A DNA stretch of 64,000 nt from Pedobacter namyangjuensis. GTDB lineage: Bacteria > Bacteroidota > Bacteroidia > Sphingobacteriales > Sphingobacteriaceae. The position numbers and the translations under genes were made by a program. Shown here one piece after another: positions 45,818 through 54,115 of this stretch; positions within the stretch are counted from its first letter, which is position 1; every line of letters starts with the position of its first letter. The notes below the pieces were generated by a model. It was not told the origin of the DNA and did not search any database. It saw only the letters and a program-made list of their open reading frames with translations. Location of the stretch: positions 62,001 to 126,000 of the forward strand of contig NZ_QMHQ01000004.1 of NCBI RefSeq assembly GCF_003313325.1. Direction: 5' to 3'.

Positions 45818-46924
45818 ATGAAGAAATTACTGTTATTACTCGCAACTTCCTTTTTAGCACAACAAGCAAGCGCTCAAAGCTACAATTTGTTAATTGGTAC
45901 TTATACCAACAAAACTACTAGTGAAGGAATTTACACTTATGATTTTAGCAGTAAAACAGCCGATGCAAAGCTCAAAAGTATTGCTAAAAATGTAGCAAAT
46001 CCTAGTTTTTTAACGCTAAGCGATGACAAACAATATGTTTATAGTGTAAACGAAACTGGCGAGAGCAGTACGGTAAGTGCTTTTGATTTTGATAGCAGAT
46101 CGGGTAAATTAAATTTCTTAAACAAGATGCAATCGCAAGGTGCAGACCCATGTTATATAATTGCAAATGGAAAAAATGTAATTGTGGCCAATTATTCTGG
46201 CGGTAGCATTGCCGTTTTTGCAACTGAAGGGAATGGGCAACTTTACAACGCAAAGCAAGTTATAAAACATACTGGCAAAAGCATTGATCCTTTAAAAAGA
46301 CAAGAAAGTGCACACGTACATCAAGTATTATTAACGCCCGATAAAAAATATTTAATAAGTAATGATTTAGGTGAAGACAAAATCTATCTATACAACTACG
46401 AAGAAAGGAGCAAAAGCTTAACATTAACACCAAAAACTATTATCAATACAAAAGCAGGCGCTGGTCCGCGTCATTTAACTTTTAGTCCGAATGGGAAATT
46501 TGCTTATCTAGCACACGAGTTTGATGGAATAGTTTCTGTTTTCAGCTATAAGGATGGCACACTTACCAAAATACAGGATATCGGCACCACTGCCAAAGAA
46601 TTTAAAGGGAAAATTGATGGCGCAGACATCCATATTTCTGGAGATGGAAAATTTTTATACGAAACAAACCGAGGCGATGCAAACACAATTAGCACTTTTC
46701 GCGTGTTGCAAGATGGGAAACTAGAACTTGCAGAAATTACCAGCACTTTAGGAAAAGGTCCCCGAAATTTCGCAATCGATCCGAGTGGCAAGTTTCTGCT
46801 GGTTGCGCACCAATACACCAATAACGTTGTTATTTTTAACAGAGATAGTGCAACTGGTAAACTAACCGATAGCGGAAAAAGAATTGAAGTAGCTGCGCCT
46901 GTTTGTTTGGTTTTTACTAAGTAA
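45818..46924 (+). CDS. Exported lactonase / 6-phosphogluconolactonase-like seven-bladed propeller protein
   Basis: A 368-residue protein with signal peptide to QASAQ (residue 20). It begins NLLIGTYTNKTTSEGIYTY and contains repeated blade motifs such as NPSFLTLSDDKQYVYSVNE, PRHLTFSPNGKFAYLAHE and GPRNFAIDPSGKFLLVAHQ, as in the Lactonase (PF10282) family that includes YbhE/Pgl. Because it is exported it probably does not serve the pentose phosphate pathway directly; a sugar-lactone substrate is likely. Monocistronic. Confidence 0.88.
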   Translation: MKKLLLLLATSFLAQQASAQSYNLLIGTYTNKTTSEGIYTYDFSSKTADAKLKSIAKNVANPSFLTLSDDKQYVYSVNETGESSTVSAFDFDSRSGKLNFLNKMQSQGADPCYIIANGKNVIVANYSGGSIAVFATEGNGQLYNAKQVIKHTGKSIDPLKRQESAHVHQVLLTPDKKYLISNDLGEDKIYLYNYEERSKSLTLTPKTIINTKAGAGPRHLTFSPNGKFAYLAHEFDGIVSVFSYKDGTLTKIQDIGTTAKEFKGKIDGADIHISGDGKFLYETNRGDANTISTFRVLQDGKLELAEITSTLGKGPRNFAIDPSGKFLLVAHQYTNNVVIFNRDSATGKLTDSGKRIEVAAPVCLVFTK

Positions 46925-47042
46925 ACACCCGTATTCTTACTTAAATAATATTACGATGTTGCGAGACCTTGGCATCAAACTAAAATTCTGTTAACGCATG
47001 TTGTATAATACTTCGTTCTTTGCAATAAGGATCTTGTAAAAC

Positions 47043-48182
47043 CTACGCTCCTGCTTTAGATTTTTCTAGGATCTCAGTATAAAAATCGATGTACAAGGGC
47101 AAAATTTTCTTCAGATCGAAGTCCTTGGCTCTTGTAAGCGCATTCTCCTTGAAGTATTTTAGCGTGTCTTCGTTTGATAAAATGGTAATTGCCTTGTTTG
47201 CCATATCATCAACATCGCCTACGTTGCACATATAACCGCAAAAATCATCAACGTTTAATTCTGGCAAACCACCAGCATTAGAAGTAATTACCGGAACCTT
47301 GCAAGCCATAGCTTCCAGCGCAGCCAAACCAAAACTTTCCGATTCAGAAGGCATTAAAAACAAATCCGATACTGATAAAATCTCCTCCACCGCATCTTGT
47401 TTACCTAAAAACCTTACATTATCATCAATATTTAATTCTCGGCACAAACGCTCGTTTGCAGTACGCTCCGGACCATCGCCAACCATTAATAATTTAGACG
47501 GGATGCGTTCTTGAACTTTCTGGAACATTCTAATGACATCCTCTGTACGTTTTACCTTTCTAAAATTTGAGGTATGGATAAGAATACGTTCGTTATTTGG
47601 CGCAATGGCCTTTTTAAAATGATCTTTTGGCTGTAGACTAAAACGACTAAAATCAATAAAGTTATGGATAACCTTTATGTCTTTTTTAATATCGAAATGT
47701 TTGTAGGTATCTTGTTTTAAATCCTTCGAAACTGTAGTTACACCATCGCTCTGGTTAATAGAAAAAGTTACGACAGGTTTATAGGTTGCATCTTTACCTA
47801 CTAAAGTTATATCTGTACCATGCAAAGTAGTTACAAACGGAATGTTAATACCATAAGTAGCTAAAATTTGCTTGGCCATAAAGGCAGCCGACGCATGCGG
47901 AATAGCATAATGTACGTGTAGGATATCCAACTGCTCAAATCTAACAACGTCTACCAGTTTGCTTGCCAAGGCAGATTCGTATGGAGCGTAGTCAAATAGC
48001 GGATAATCTCTAACAGAAACCTCGTGATAAAACAAGTTTTCTGAGAAAAAATCTAATCTGGCAGGTTGGCTATACGTTATAAAGTGAACTTGATGACCCT
48101 GGTTGGCAAGCGCCTTGCCCAATTCTGTTGCCACAACGCCACTACCGCCAAAGGTAGGATAACATACTATTCCTATTTTCAT
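47043..48182 (-). CDS. bshA: N-acetyl-alpha-D-glucosaminyl L-malate synthase
   Basis: First enzyme of bacillithiol synthesis: transfers GlcNAc from UDP-GlcNAc to L-malate. The 379-residue GT4 glycosyltransferase carries the BshA N-terminus KIGIVCYPTFGGSGVVATELG, LHVHYAIPHA, TLHGTDITLVG, NFIDFSRF and the nucleotide-sugar site SESESFGLAALEAMACKVPV (quoted in part: ESFGLAALEAM). It is transcribed alone. Together with the bacilliredoxin at 27657-28067 it indicates that the organism uses bacillithiol as low-molecular thiol. bshB and bshC are not in the window. Confidence 0.95.
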   Translation of the reverse strand: MKIGIVCYPTFGGSGVVATELGKALANQGHQVHFITYSQPARLDFFSENLFYHEVSVRDYPLFDYAPYESALASKLVDVVRFEQLDILHVHYAIPHASAAFMAKQILATYGINIPFVTTLHGTDITLVGKDATYKPVVTFSINQSDGVTTVSKDLKQDTYKHFDIKKDIKVIHNFIDFSRFSLQPKDHFKKAIAPNNERILIHTSNFRKVKRTEDVIRMFQKVQERIPSKLLMVGDGPERTANERLCRELNIDDNVRFLGKQDAVEEILSVSDLFLMPSESESFGLAALEAMACKVPVITSNAGGLPELNVDDFCGYMCNVGDVDDMANKAITILSNEDTLKYFKENALTRAKDFDLKKILPLYIDFYTEILEKSKAGA

Positions 48183-48280
48183 TACAATGTTGCTAATACC
48201 GAATTAAATCGGCAGGGCAAATTAACTTATATCTTATTTAATTTGTGTTATCTATTGGTAATAATATTGATGATTTAGAA

Positions 48281-48315
48281 ACAAAAATGGCCTCCGTTGT
48301 GGAAGCCATTTTTGT
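48281..48315 (-). terminator. Intrinsic terminator of the coiled-coil gene pair
   Basis: ACAAAAATGGCCTCC pairs with GGAAGCCATTTTTGT (one mismatch as G-T) around a 5-base loop, and begins immediately after the stop codon at 48316-48318. Confidence 0.85.
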
Positions 48316-48780
48316 TTATTTATAATCGAATACGATATAAGGTTTTTTGTAGGTAAGTTTTCGCTCTTCTGCTTTAATCTCATTTCGCAAATTCTCAACC
48401 TTTTCAATTTGTTTGTTGTAGCGATCTAAAGCCTTTTGCGCATCTACCACATCACTCTTTGCCTTTTTAGCAATCTTTTCTGCTGCTTTCGCATCTAAAT
48501 TTCCCGCCTTGGTTTTTTCCGCTGCATCTGCCTGATCTTGTGCTGAAGCTTTTACATTCCCTTCAGCTTCCAAAACTTTTATGCGAAGCTTCTCCACATC
48601 GTTCTCTTCTTCGGCCTCTTTAATTTTCAAACTCTGGAGTTTTGCACTTGCTTTAACAGCTTCTAACCTAGCCATTAAAACGCCAACCGAATCTTTAGAA
48701 ACCTTGGGCGTAAAAGTTTGCGCATTTGCAAAACTGCCTAAGCATGCCAAACAACCTAACAAAAACCCTATCTTTTTCAT
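48316..48780 (-). CDS. Exported coiled-coil protein, paralogue of the upstream gene
   Basis: Not a named family. A 154-residue protein with signal peptide to FANAQ (residue 21) and a largely continuous helical, Lys/Ala/Glu-rich coiled coil. Blocks shared with its upstream neighbour include a start PxVSxDxxxxLxxRLE, a central LKIKxxExE, then DAAEKTKAGNLDAKAAEKIAKKAKSD (quoted in part: DAKAAEKIAKKAKSD) and a final heptad run. It ends KKPYIVFDYK. The two genes are six bases apart and clearly form one operon. A periplasmic structural or cell-envelope role is a guess. Confidence 0.72.
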   Translation of the reverse strand: MKKIGFLLGCLACLGSFANAQTFTPKVSKDSVGVLMARLEAVKASAKLQSLKIKEAEEENDVEKLRIKVLEAEGNVKASAQDQADAAEKTKAGNLDAKAAEKIAKKAKSDVVDAQKALDRYNKQIEKVENLRNEIKAEERKLTYKKPYIVFDYK

Positions 48781-48786
48781 ATCGTT

Positions 48787-49266
48787 TTAGTTTACGTTTT
48801 CGCTAAATTTCAATTGCTGATCCATTTTATCAATCTTAACTTTTAACTTCTCTATGTCAGCATTTAGTTTGTTGATTTTTTGTTGGGTTGATAAAAGATT
48901 GTCGGTAAGTTTTTGTGCTCTTCTAGCATCACTATAAGAATCTTTAGCAGCCTTACTTGCTTTTTTAGCTAACTTCTTGTCGGCGGTATTTGCATTCATC
49001 TTGTTTGCAGCATCTTTGCTCTCTACGGCCGATTTTGCCGAACGCTCATTAGCTCTAGCTACATCATCTTCCAATTTAGGCATCTGCGTATTAAGCTCGG
49101 TTAATTTTATTTTAAGCTTGTTTAGGTTGGTCGTTTCCTTTAGTAGAGAAGCTCTTGTTTTTAAAACATCGATACTTACTGGCGGAGTTGTGTTAGTTTG
49201 TGCATTAGCAACGCTTGCAAAAAACAGCATTGCGAAAATGCCTAATAGAATTCTTGTATTTTTCAT
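48787..49266 (-). CDS. Exported coiled-coil protein, paralogue of the downstream gene
   Basis: The ATG at 49264-49266 gives a lysine-led signal peptide (MKNTRILLGIFAMLFFASVANAQ) and 159 residues; another ATG six codons upstream is possible. The mature part is helical with PPVSIDVLKTRASLLKE, LKIKLTELN, KDAANKMNANTADKKLAKKASKAAKD (quoted in part: ADKKLAKKASKAAKD) and long Leu/Ile/Lys heptads, aligning along its length with the downstream protein. A tandem duplication of one gene is the simplest explanation. Function unknown. Confidence 0.72.
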   Translation of the reverse strand: MKNTRILLGIFAMLFFASVANAQTNTTPPVSIDVLKTRASLLKETTNLNKLKIKLTELNTQMPKLEDDVARANERSAKSAVESKDAANKMNANTADKKLAKKASKAAKDSYSDARRAQKLTDNLLSTQQKINKLNADIEKLKVKIDKMDQQLKFSENVN

Positions 49267-49401
49267 TGGACAATTAGTTTGCATAAATAATGCAATTAAA
49301 GTGCCCTATAGCAAAATACCGCAAAACAGCTTGTCAGCAAGGTCTTTCAGGGTAATCGAGAATATTTGTATTGATTTTTGGGGAAATTATTCCATAAAGC
49401 G

Positions 49402-49899
49402 TTAGCCTTTCATTTCGTTTTGAATAACCAAATACATTTCGTTGGGGCGTTGCGTACCAATAAAATACTCTAAACCATCTCTATCGGTAAGTACAACAGC
49501 ATCTCGGCCAGAAGAATAAAAGCGGATACTACCTTTTCTGTGCAAATTGTAAACCGGATTGTTAAAAATATAATTACTATAAGTAGCCTTGCGAACTTTT
49601 ACAATGCTGTTTAAATCAATTTTTACAGGTTTCGATGACCATAACCCATCAATAATTACCAGCTTGTTTTCTATTTTAATTTTATACTGAATCAGAAATA
49701 ATAAAATTATAGAAACACCGATAATACCAAAACCAACCACCAGAAACAAGTCAACAGTATGGTCGCGGTCCCTTTCGTAAACGTAAGCGGCAAAACAGAA
49801 TGCAGCCATAACCAATCTTATCGCAATGCGGATGTAATCTCTGCCGATATACTGTTTCTCGATATAGCTGTTTTTCTGATCCATTGTACTGCTAAGCAT
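49402..49899 (-). CDS. Membrane protein with two helices and a PH-like beta domain, unknown function
   Basis: Started at ATG 49897-49899 (another in-frame ATG is at 49882-49884); about 165 residues. Two hydrophobic helices at roughly 28-43 and 52-70 are followed by a beta-rich domain (IENKLVIIDGLWSSKPVKIDL, quoted in part: KLVIIDGLW; later IRFYSSGRDAVVLTDRDGLEYFIGT in part) of the kind seen in bacterial PH-like (YdbT/YqeB-type) proteins. It begins about 20 bases after the tilS stop, so it is probably co-transcribed with tilS. No precise family recognised. Confidence 0.7.
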   Translation of the reverse strand: MLSSTMDQKNSYIEKQYIGRDYIRIAIRLVMAAFCFAAYVYERDRDHTVDLFLVVGFGIIGVSIILLFLIQYKIKIENKLVIIDGLWSSKPVKIDLNSIVKVRKATYSNYIFNNPVYNLHRKGSIRFYSSGRDAVVLTDRDGLEYFIGTQRPNEMYLVIQNEMKG

Positions 49900-49919
49900 C
49901 AATTCGCCTACTATTTTTT

Positions 49920-51254
49920 TTATTGGTTTGACAATTCGAATATAGCAACTTTTTTTGTTGTTGCATTTACTTTATACCTGTCGTCTTGGCGTAAGCCTGC
50001 AACCCAAATAACTTCGCCGTTTCCATTAATTAATAAAATTACACGTTCTTTTTGTGGTAGCGGAATTTTCTGGTTGATGAGGAAATCGCTTAGTTTTTTA
50101 AAATTATGCATCCCCAGTGGCATAAACCTATCTCCTTCTTGTTTATAACGAATTATTAGCGGAAAAATAAGTTTATCAGCATCTACAAAAGCTTTAAATT
50201 TATTTGCTTCAAACAACAAACTATCGGTTTTAAATAAAGAAATTTTCTGGTTGTCAACCAACTTAAATTCTTCGTTAATATGAAGGAAATGATGTTCAGT
50301 TGACGAAGCTTCTGACAGTTTTGAGATAATTACAGCTGTCCTATCAATAGTCGCCCGATGTGTTTGGCTGTAAAAAGAAGTTCCCGACTGTTTAGCTAAA
50401 GAATCCAAAATTTCATCAGCTACGCTTTCTGTAAAACTAAAGGGCTTTATTAACTCGTAAAACAATAATCTTTTTGGAGTTAAGTTCTCAATTGAAGCCA
50501 AGTCATAAGAAACATCATCGTTTTCTCGTTTCTCCAATTTTTGGCGTGTTTCGGCAACAACTTGTTTTAGAACTTGTTCCGTTTCTGCAAAGCGGTTTAT
50601 ATTTTGAGCAAATGTGCGCTCCAAATTAGGATTTATAGCCTGTAGATGGGGAACAACGTTTAACCGAATACTATTTCGAGCATATTTTGTAGTTTGGTTA
50701 GAACTATCTTCTACAAAATCCAAACTATTATCTTCTACAAAATCTTCAATCTCCTGTCGGGATAAAAATAGTAACGGACGAATAATGAAATCCCTTTTAG
50801 GTAAAATACCATGTAACCCGCTAATACCTGTACCACGAGTTAGGTTTAGCAAAAGCGTTTCTATTGCATCGTTTTGGTGTTGCGCTACTGCGATAAATTG
50901 ATAACCATTCTGCGCTCTTATTTCTTCAAACCAATTGTAGCGCAAGGTTCTGGCCGCCATTTGCGTAGAAACATGGTTTGTTGACGCATAAGATTTCGTA
51001 TCAAAATGCGCAACATGAAAAGGGACATCTAAAGTATGTGCCAGTAACCGAACAAAACTCTCATCGCGTTGCGCTTCATCGCCCCTTAAATTAAAGTTGC
51101 AATGGGCAATACTAAAGTTGTAGTTACACTGTTTAAATAGCTGTACCATTAAAACAGAATCCTTGCCACCGCTAACTGCCAACAAAATCTTATCATCTGC
51201 CGAAAAAAGGGCATTGGTTTTGATGAAGTCGCTAAACTGTTGCAGAGGTAACAT
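49920..51254 (-). CDS. tilS: tRNA(Ile)-lysidine synthase
   Basis: Converts C34 of the minor tRNA-Ile to lysidine, so that AUA is read as isoleucine; essential in most bacteria. The 444-residue protein has the PP-loop ATPase motif S28-G-G-K-D-S33, HCNFNLRGDEAQRDE, HQNDAIETLLLNLTRGTG and the C-terminal TilS domain ending with KKVAIFELSNQ. A near-leaderless promoter box lies four bases upstream of its ATG. Confidence 0.95.
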   Translation of the reverse strand: MLPLQQFSDFIKTNALFSADDKILLAVSGGKDSVLMVQLFKQCNYNFSIAHCNFNLRGDEAQRDESFVRLLAHTLDVPFHVAHFDTKSYASTNHVSTQMAARTLRYNWFEEIRAQNGYQFIAVAQHQNDAIETLLLNLTRGTGISGLHGILPKRDFIIRPLLFLSRQEIEDFVEDNSLDFVEDSSNQTTKYARNSIRLNVVPHLQAINPNLERTFAQNINRFAETEQVLKQVVAETRQKLEKRENDDVSYDLASIENLTPKRLLFYELIKPFSFTESVADEILDSLAKQSGTSFYSQTHRATIDRTAVIISKLSEASSTEHHFLHINEEFKLVDNQKISLFKTDSLLFEANKFKAFVDADKLIFPLIIRYKQEGDRFMPLGMHNFKKLSDFLINQKIPLPQKERVILLINGNGEVIWVAGLRQDDRYKVNATTKKVAIFELSNQ

Positions 51255-51258
51255 GTTT

Positions 51259-51266
51259 CAAAAATA
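51259..51266 (-). promoter_or_regulatory. Putative -7 element (TATTTTTG) of tilS, near-leaderless
   Basis: On the minus strand TATTTTTG is followed by AAAC and the tilS ATG. No -33 TTTG at the expected distance. Confidence 0.42.
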
Positions 51267-51311
51267 CCATTAAATAACAAATATATTCTAACGAATATTT
51301 AAGCAAAAACA

Positions 51312-51319
51312 TAACTTTG
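51312..51319 (+). promoter_or_regulatory. Putative -7 element (TAACTTTG) of the OstA-like gene, near-leaderless
   Basis: TAACTTTG ends four bases before the GTG start at 51324, so transcription would start at or near the start codon. No clear -33 box. Confidence 0.45.
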
Positions 51320-51323
51320 TACC

Positions 51324-53540
51324 GTGCATAAATTACGTATCTTACTGTTATTGTTACTAATGCCTAGCGTATTGTTTGCGCAAAAGCGAAGCATTATTAA
51401 TTTACTGAGTTCTACCAGTGTTAGGGGCGATGTAAAAAGGAATATCAATTATCTTAAAAATCCAGTATTTCAGCACGACAATGCAATTTTAACTTGCGAT
51501 AGCGCTGTTTTCTATAAGGACCGTAATTTCTTCGAAGCTTTTAAAAATGTTCATATTAACCAGGGCGATACTGTAAACATTTATTCTGACTTTTTAGATT
51601 ATGATGGCAATAAGAAAGTTGCCAACCTAAATAGCAATGTTCGAATGATTGATGCAACATCTACCCTAACTACCAATAAACTGATCTATTTTATGGATAC
51701 TAAAATTGGCAGGTATGTAGATGGCGGAAAAATTGTAAATAAAGAAGTAACCATTACCAGTAAAAATGCTTGGTATTTTTCTAACTCCAGAGATGCATGG
51801 TTTAGGTACAATGTTAATGTACAAACGCCACAAACGGTTATAAAATCAGATACCTTACGCTATAATACGCTAACCGCTTGGACGTATTTCTACGGTCCAA
51901 CCAATATCAAAGGCAAGGATGATAATCTATATACCGAAAACGGCTCTTACAATACCAGAAACGAAAATGCATTTTTCGGGAAAAAGAACCTATACACACA
52001 AGGAACCAAGTCTTTAAAAGGCGACAGTTTATTTTATAACGGTAAAACCGGATATGGAAAGGCTATAAAAAATATTGTTTTTAAAGATACTTCCGATAAA
52101 ATGATTTTATACGGTCAGTTAGGCGAATATTACAAAGTTGACGAAAGGATTGTAGTGACACAAAACGCTTACTTTGGAATGGACACCAAAGATTCTGTAA
52201 CCATTAAAGACGTTAAAAGACCAGACACGCTTTGGCTTGGCGCCGATACTTTAGAAGCGCAAAAAGTACTGCAGCAAACCTTAAAATTATTGGTTAAACC
52301 TGTTGTGCTAAAGGATAACGAATTAGGTGTAGAGGAAGAAAAAGCAAAGGCCGAAAAAGAGAAAGAAAAAGCCGAGGCTAGAAAACTGGCCGCCGAAAAA
52401 GCACAAGCCACGCCGGCAAAACAAGCAGTTAGTGTTGCTGATAATAAAAAAGGCAGAAAAGATAAAAAGGCCGATAAAACAGCTAACGAACTCGTGAGTT
52501 TACCACCGCCAACGGTTTTAGATTCTGTAAAAAAAGTTATAGACTCCGTAAAAACCGATAGTCTGAAAATAATAATTCCAAAATCTACGCAGCCAGTTGT
52601 TGCAAAAACTGACAGTGTAAAAAATGCCATAAAACCTATCTTTCCCAACAAGGCTGCCAAGGATATGGCATCGCCTTTGGCAAAAAACAACGCAAAAATT
52701 GATACGACTAAAAAGCTGAAATTAGGCAGCACAAAAATTTCAAATCCACTTGATACAACGCGTACCAGGGTTATTAAAGCCTTCCACAATGTGCGGGTTT
52801 ACAAATCAAACATGCAGGCTACTGCCGATTCGTTGTTTTACACCGCTGCCGATTCTGCTTTAAGATGGTACAAAAATCCAATGCTTTGGGGAGAAGGTTC
52901 GCAGCAAACTGGCGACACCATACATGTATTTTTTAAAGGAAACAAACTACACAGCTTCCAAGTGTTGCAAAATGGTTTTATCGTAAATGTAGAAACAGAT
53001 TCCACCAAATTTAACCAAGTTAAAGGGACAATAATTACTGGTTTTTTTAAAGACGGTAGTCTTAAAAACATGTATGTTGATGGCAATGCAGAAAGTATTT
53101 ATTATACCAAAAACAATAAAGACGAATACGACCACATGAACCAATCTGTAAGCAGCAGAATTAGGTTTAATTTTGATAAAAAAGAGCTTACAGATATAGT
53201 TTTTATTAAGGAAGGCGAAGGTGCAGCCTATCCCATCGATAAATTGCCAAAGGAAACTACGCTGACAGGTTTTATTTGGAAACCCGAATCTAGGCCGAAA
53301 AGCAAAGCCGAAGTAATTAAAGGCAATGCGAAAGTTAAAGCTCCGGCCGTTAAGAAACCAAGTGCTACAACCAAAAAAGTTACGCCTGCAGTTAAACCGC
53401 CAGCTACCAAAACAAATGTTGCCCCAAAAACAGCAGTTAAAACTGTAGAAACTAAAACTACCAAACCTCTAGACAGCGCAGTGCTTTTAAAACCAGCAAT
53501 TAAAGCAGATACGGTTAAGAAAACAGTAAGCGGTAATTAA
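51324..53540 (+). CDS. OstA-like (LptA/LptD N-domain) exported protein
   Basis: A 738-residue exported protein starting at GTG, with signal peptide KLRILLLLLLMPSVLFAQ. Residues about 25-320 form OstA-like beta-jellyroll repeats (NPVFQHDNAILTCDSAVFY, DFLDYDGNKKVANLNSNVRM, both quoted in part of longer repeats), then a Lys/Ala/Glu-rich helical linker (about 330-390), a second beta domain (about 475-640) and a Lys/Pro/Thr-rich tail. The fold is that of LPS-transport periplasmic bridge proteins. In this phylum such genes neighbour SurA-like PPIases, as here. Its stop overlaps rdgB at TTAA. Confidence 0.84.
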   Translation: MHKLRILLLLLLMPSVLFAQKRSIINLLSSTSVRGDVKRNINYLKNPVFQHDNAILTCDSAVFYKDRNFFEAFKNVHINQGDTVNIYSDFLDYDGNKKVANLNSNVRMIDATSTLTTNKLIYFMDTKIGRYVDGGKIVNKEVTITSKNAWYFSNSRDAWFRYNVNVQTPQTVIKSDTLRYNTLTAWTYFYGPTNIKGKDDNLYTENGSYNTRNENAFFGKKNLYTQGTKSLKGDSLFYNGKTGYGKAIKNIVFKDTSDKMILYGQLGEYYKVDERIVVTQNAYFGMDTKDSVTIKDVKRPDTLWLGADTLEAQKVLQQTLKLLVKPVVLKDNELGVEEEKAKAEKEKEKAEARKLAAEKAQATPAKQAVSVADNKKGRKDKKADKTANELVSLPPPTVLDSVKKVIDSVKTDSLKIIIPKSTQPVVAKTDSVKNAIKPIFPNKAAKDMASPLAKNNAKIDTTKKLKLGSTKISNPLDTTRTRVIKAFHNVRVYKSNMQATADSLFYTAADSALRWYKNPMLWGEGSQQTGDTIHVFFKGNKLHSFQVLQNGFIVNVETDSTKFNQVKGTIITGFFKDGSLKNMYVDGNAESIYYTKNNKDEYDHMNQSVSSRIRFNFDKKELTDIVFIKEGEGAAYPIDKLPKETTLTGFIWKPESRPKSKAEVIKGNAKVKAPAVKKPSATTKKVTPAVKPPATKTNVAPKTAVKTVETKTTKPLDSAVLLKPAIKADTVKKTVSGN

Positions 53541-54115
53541 GCTTCTTGCAGAAAAGCGATTAATTTTTGCATCGCGATGGCTCTATGGCTAATGCGGTTT
53601 TTCTCGGCACTATCCATCTCGGCGAAAGTTATATCGTAACCGTCCGGTACAAAAATCGGGTCGTAGCCAAAGCCGTTCTGCCCCCTTGGTTCGGTTACTA
53701 ACTTGCCAAAAATCACTCCTTCGAAAAGGTAGTTTGCACCGTTTTTTATAAGTGAAATTACGGTCTTAAATCTAGCATTTCGGTTGTTTTCACCTTCCAT
53801 TTTTTGCAAAAGATAATGCATGTTTGCCTCGTCGCCTCTTTGCCCGCTATATCTTGCAGAATAAATGCCGGGTTCGTTATTTAAGGCATCAACCTCTAAA
53901 CCACTATCGTCTGCAAAACAATCCATTTTAAAATGGCTAACCACGTAAGAACTTTTTAGCGTTGCATTTTCGGCAAATGTATTTCCCGTTTCCGGTATAT
54001 CAACGTCGCAACCAATATCTTTTAAATTCAGCACCTTATATTTCGGGCTCAAAATAGCGCTAACTTCTTTAGTTTTATGTTCGTTATTTGTGGCAAATAC
54101 CAATTGATTTTCCAT
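53537..54115 (-). CDS. rdgB: XTP/dITP diphosphatase (RdgB/HAM1)
   Basis: Hydrolyses non-canonical purine NTPs (ITP, XTP, dITP) and so keeps them out of DNA and RNA. The 192-residue protein shows FATNNEHKTKE, PETGNTFAENATLKS, CFADDSGLEVDAL, GIYSARYSG and GFGYDPIF, all family motifs. Its start codon overlaps the stop of the upstream psi-like gene by one base and its stop shares TTAA with the converging OstA-like gene, so it is packed on both sides. Confidence 0.95.
   Translation of the reverse strand: MENQLVFATNNEHKTKEVSAILSPKYKVLNLKDIGCDVDIPETGNTFAENATLKSSYVVSHFKMDCFADDSGLEVDALNNEPGIYSARYSGQRGDEANMHYLLQKMEGENNRNARFKTVISLIKNGANYLFEGVIFGKLVTEPRGQNGFGYDPIFVPDGYDITFAEMDSAEKNRISHRAIAMQKLIAFLQEA

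Noticed and set aside
49759..50148. 129-codon open frame on the plus strand
   Set aside because: Antisense to the tilS and membrane-protein junction; both of those are supported by motifs.
52169..52789. 206-codon open frame on the minus strand
   Set aside because: Lies wholly inside the OstA-like gene's Lys/Ala/Glu linker and encodes repetitive Phe/Ser/Ala sequence, typical of an antisense shadow.
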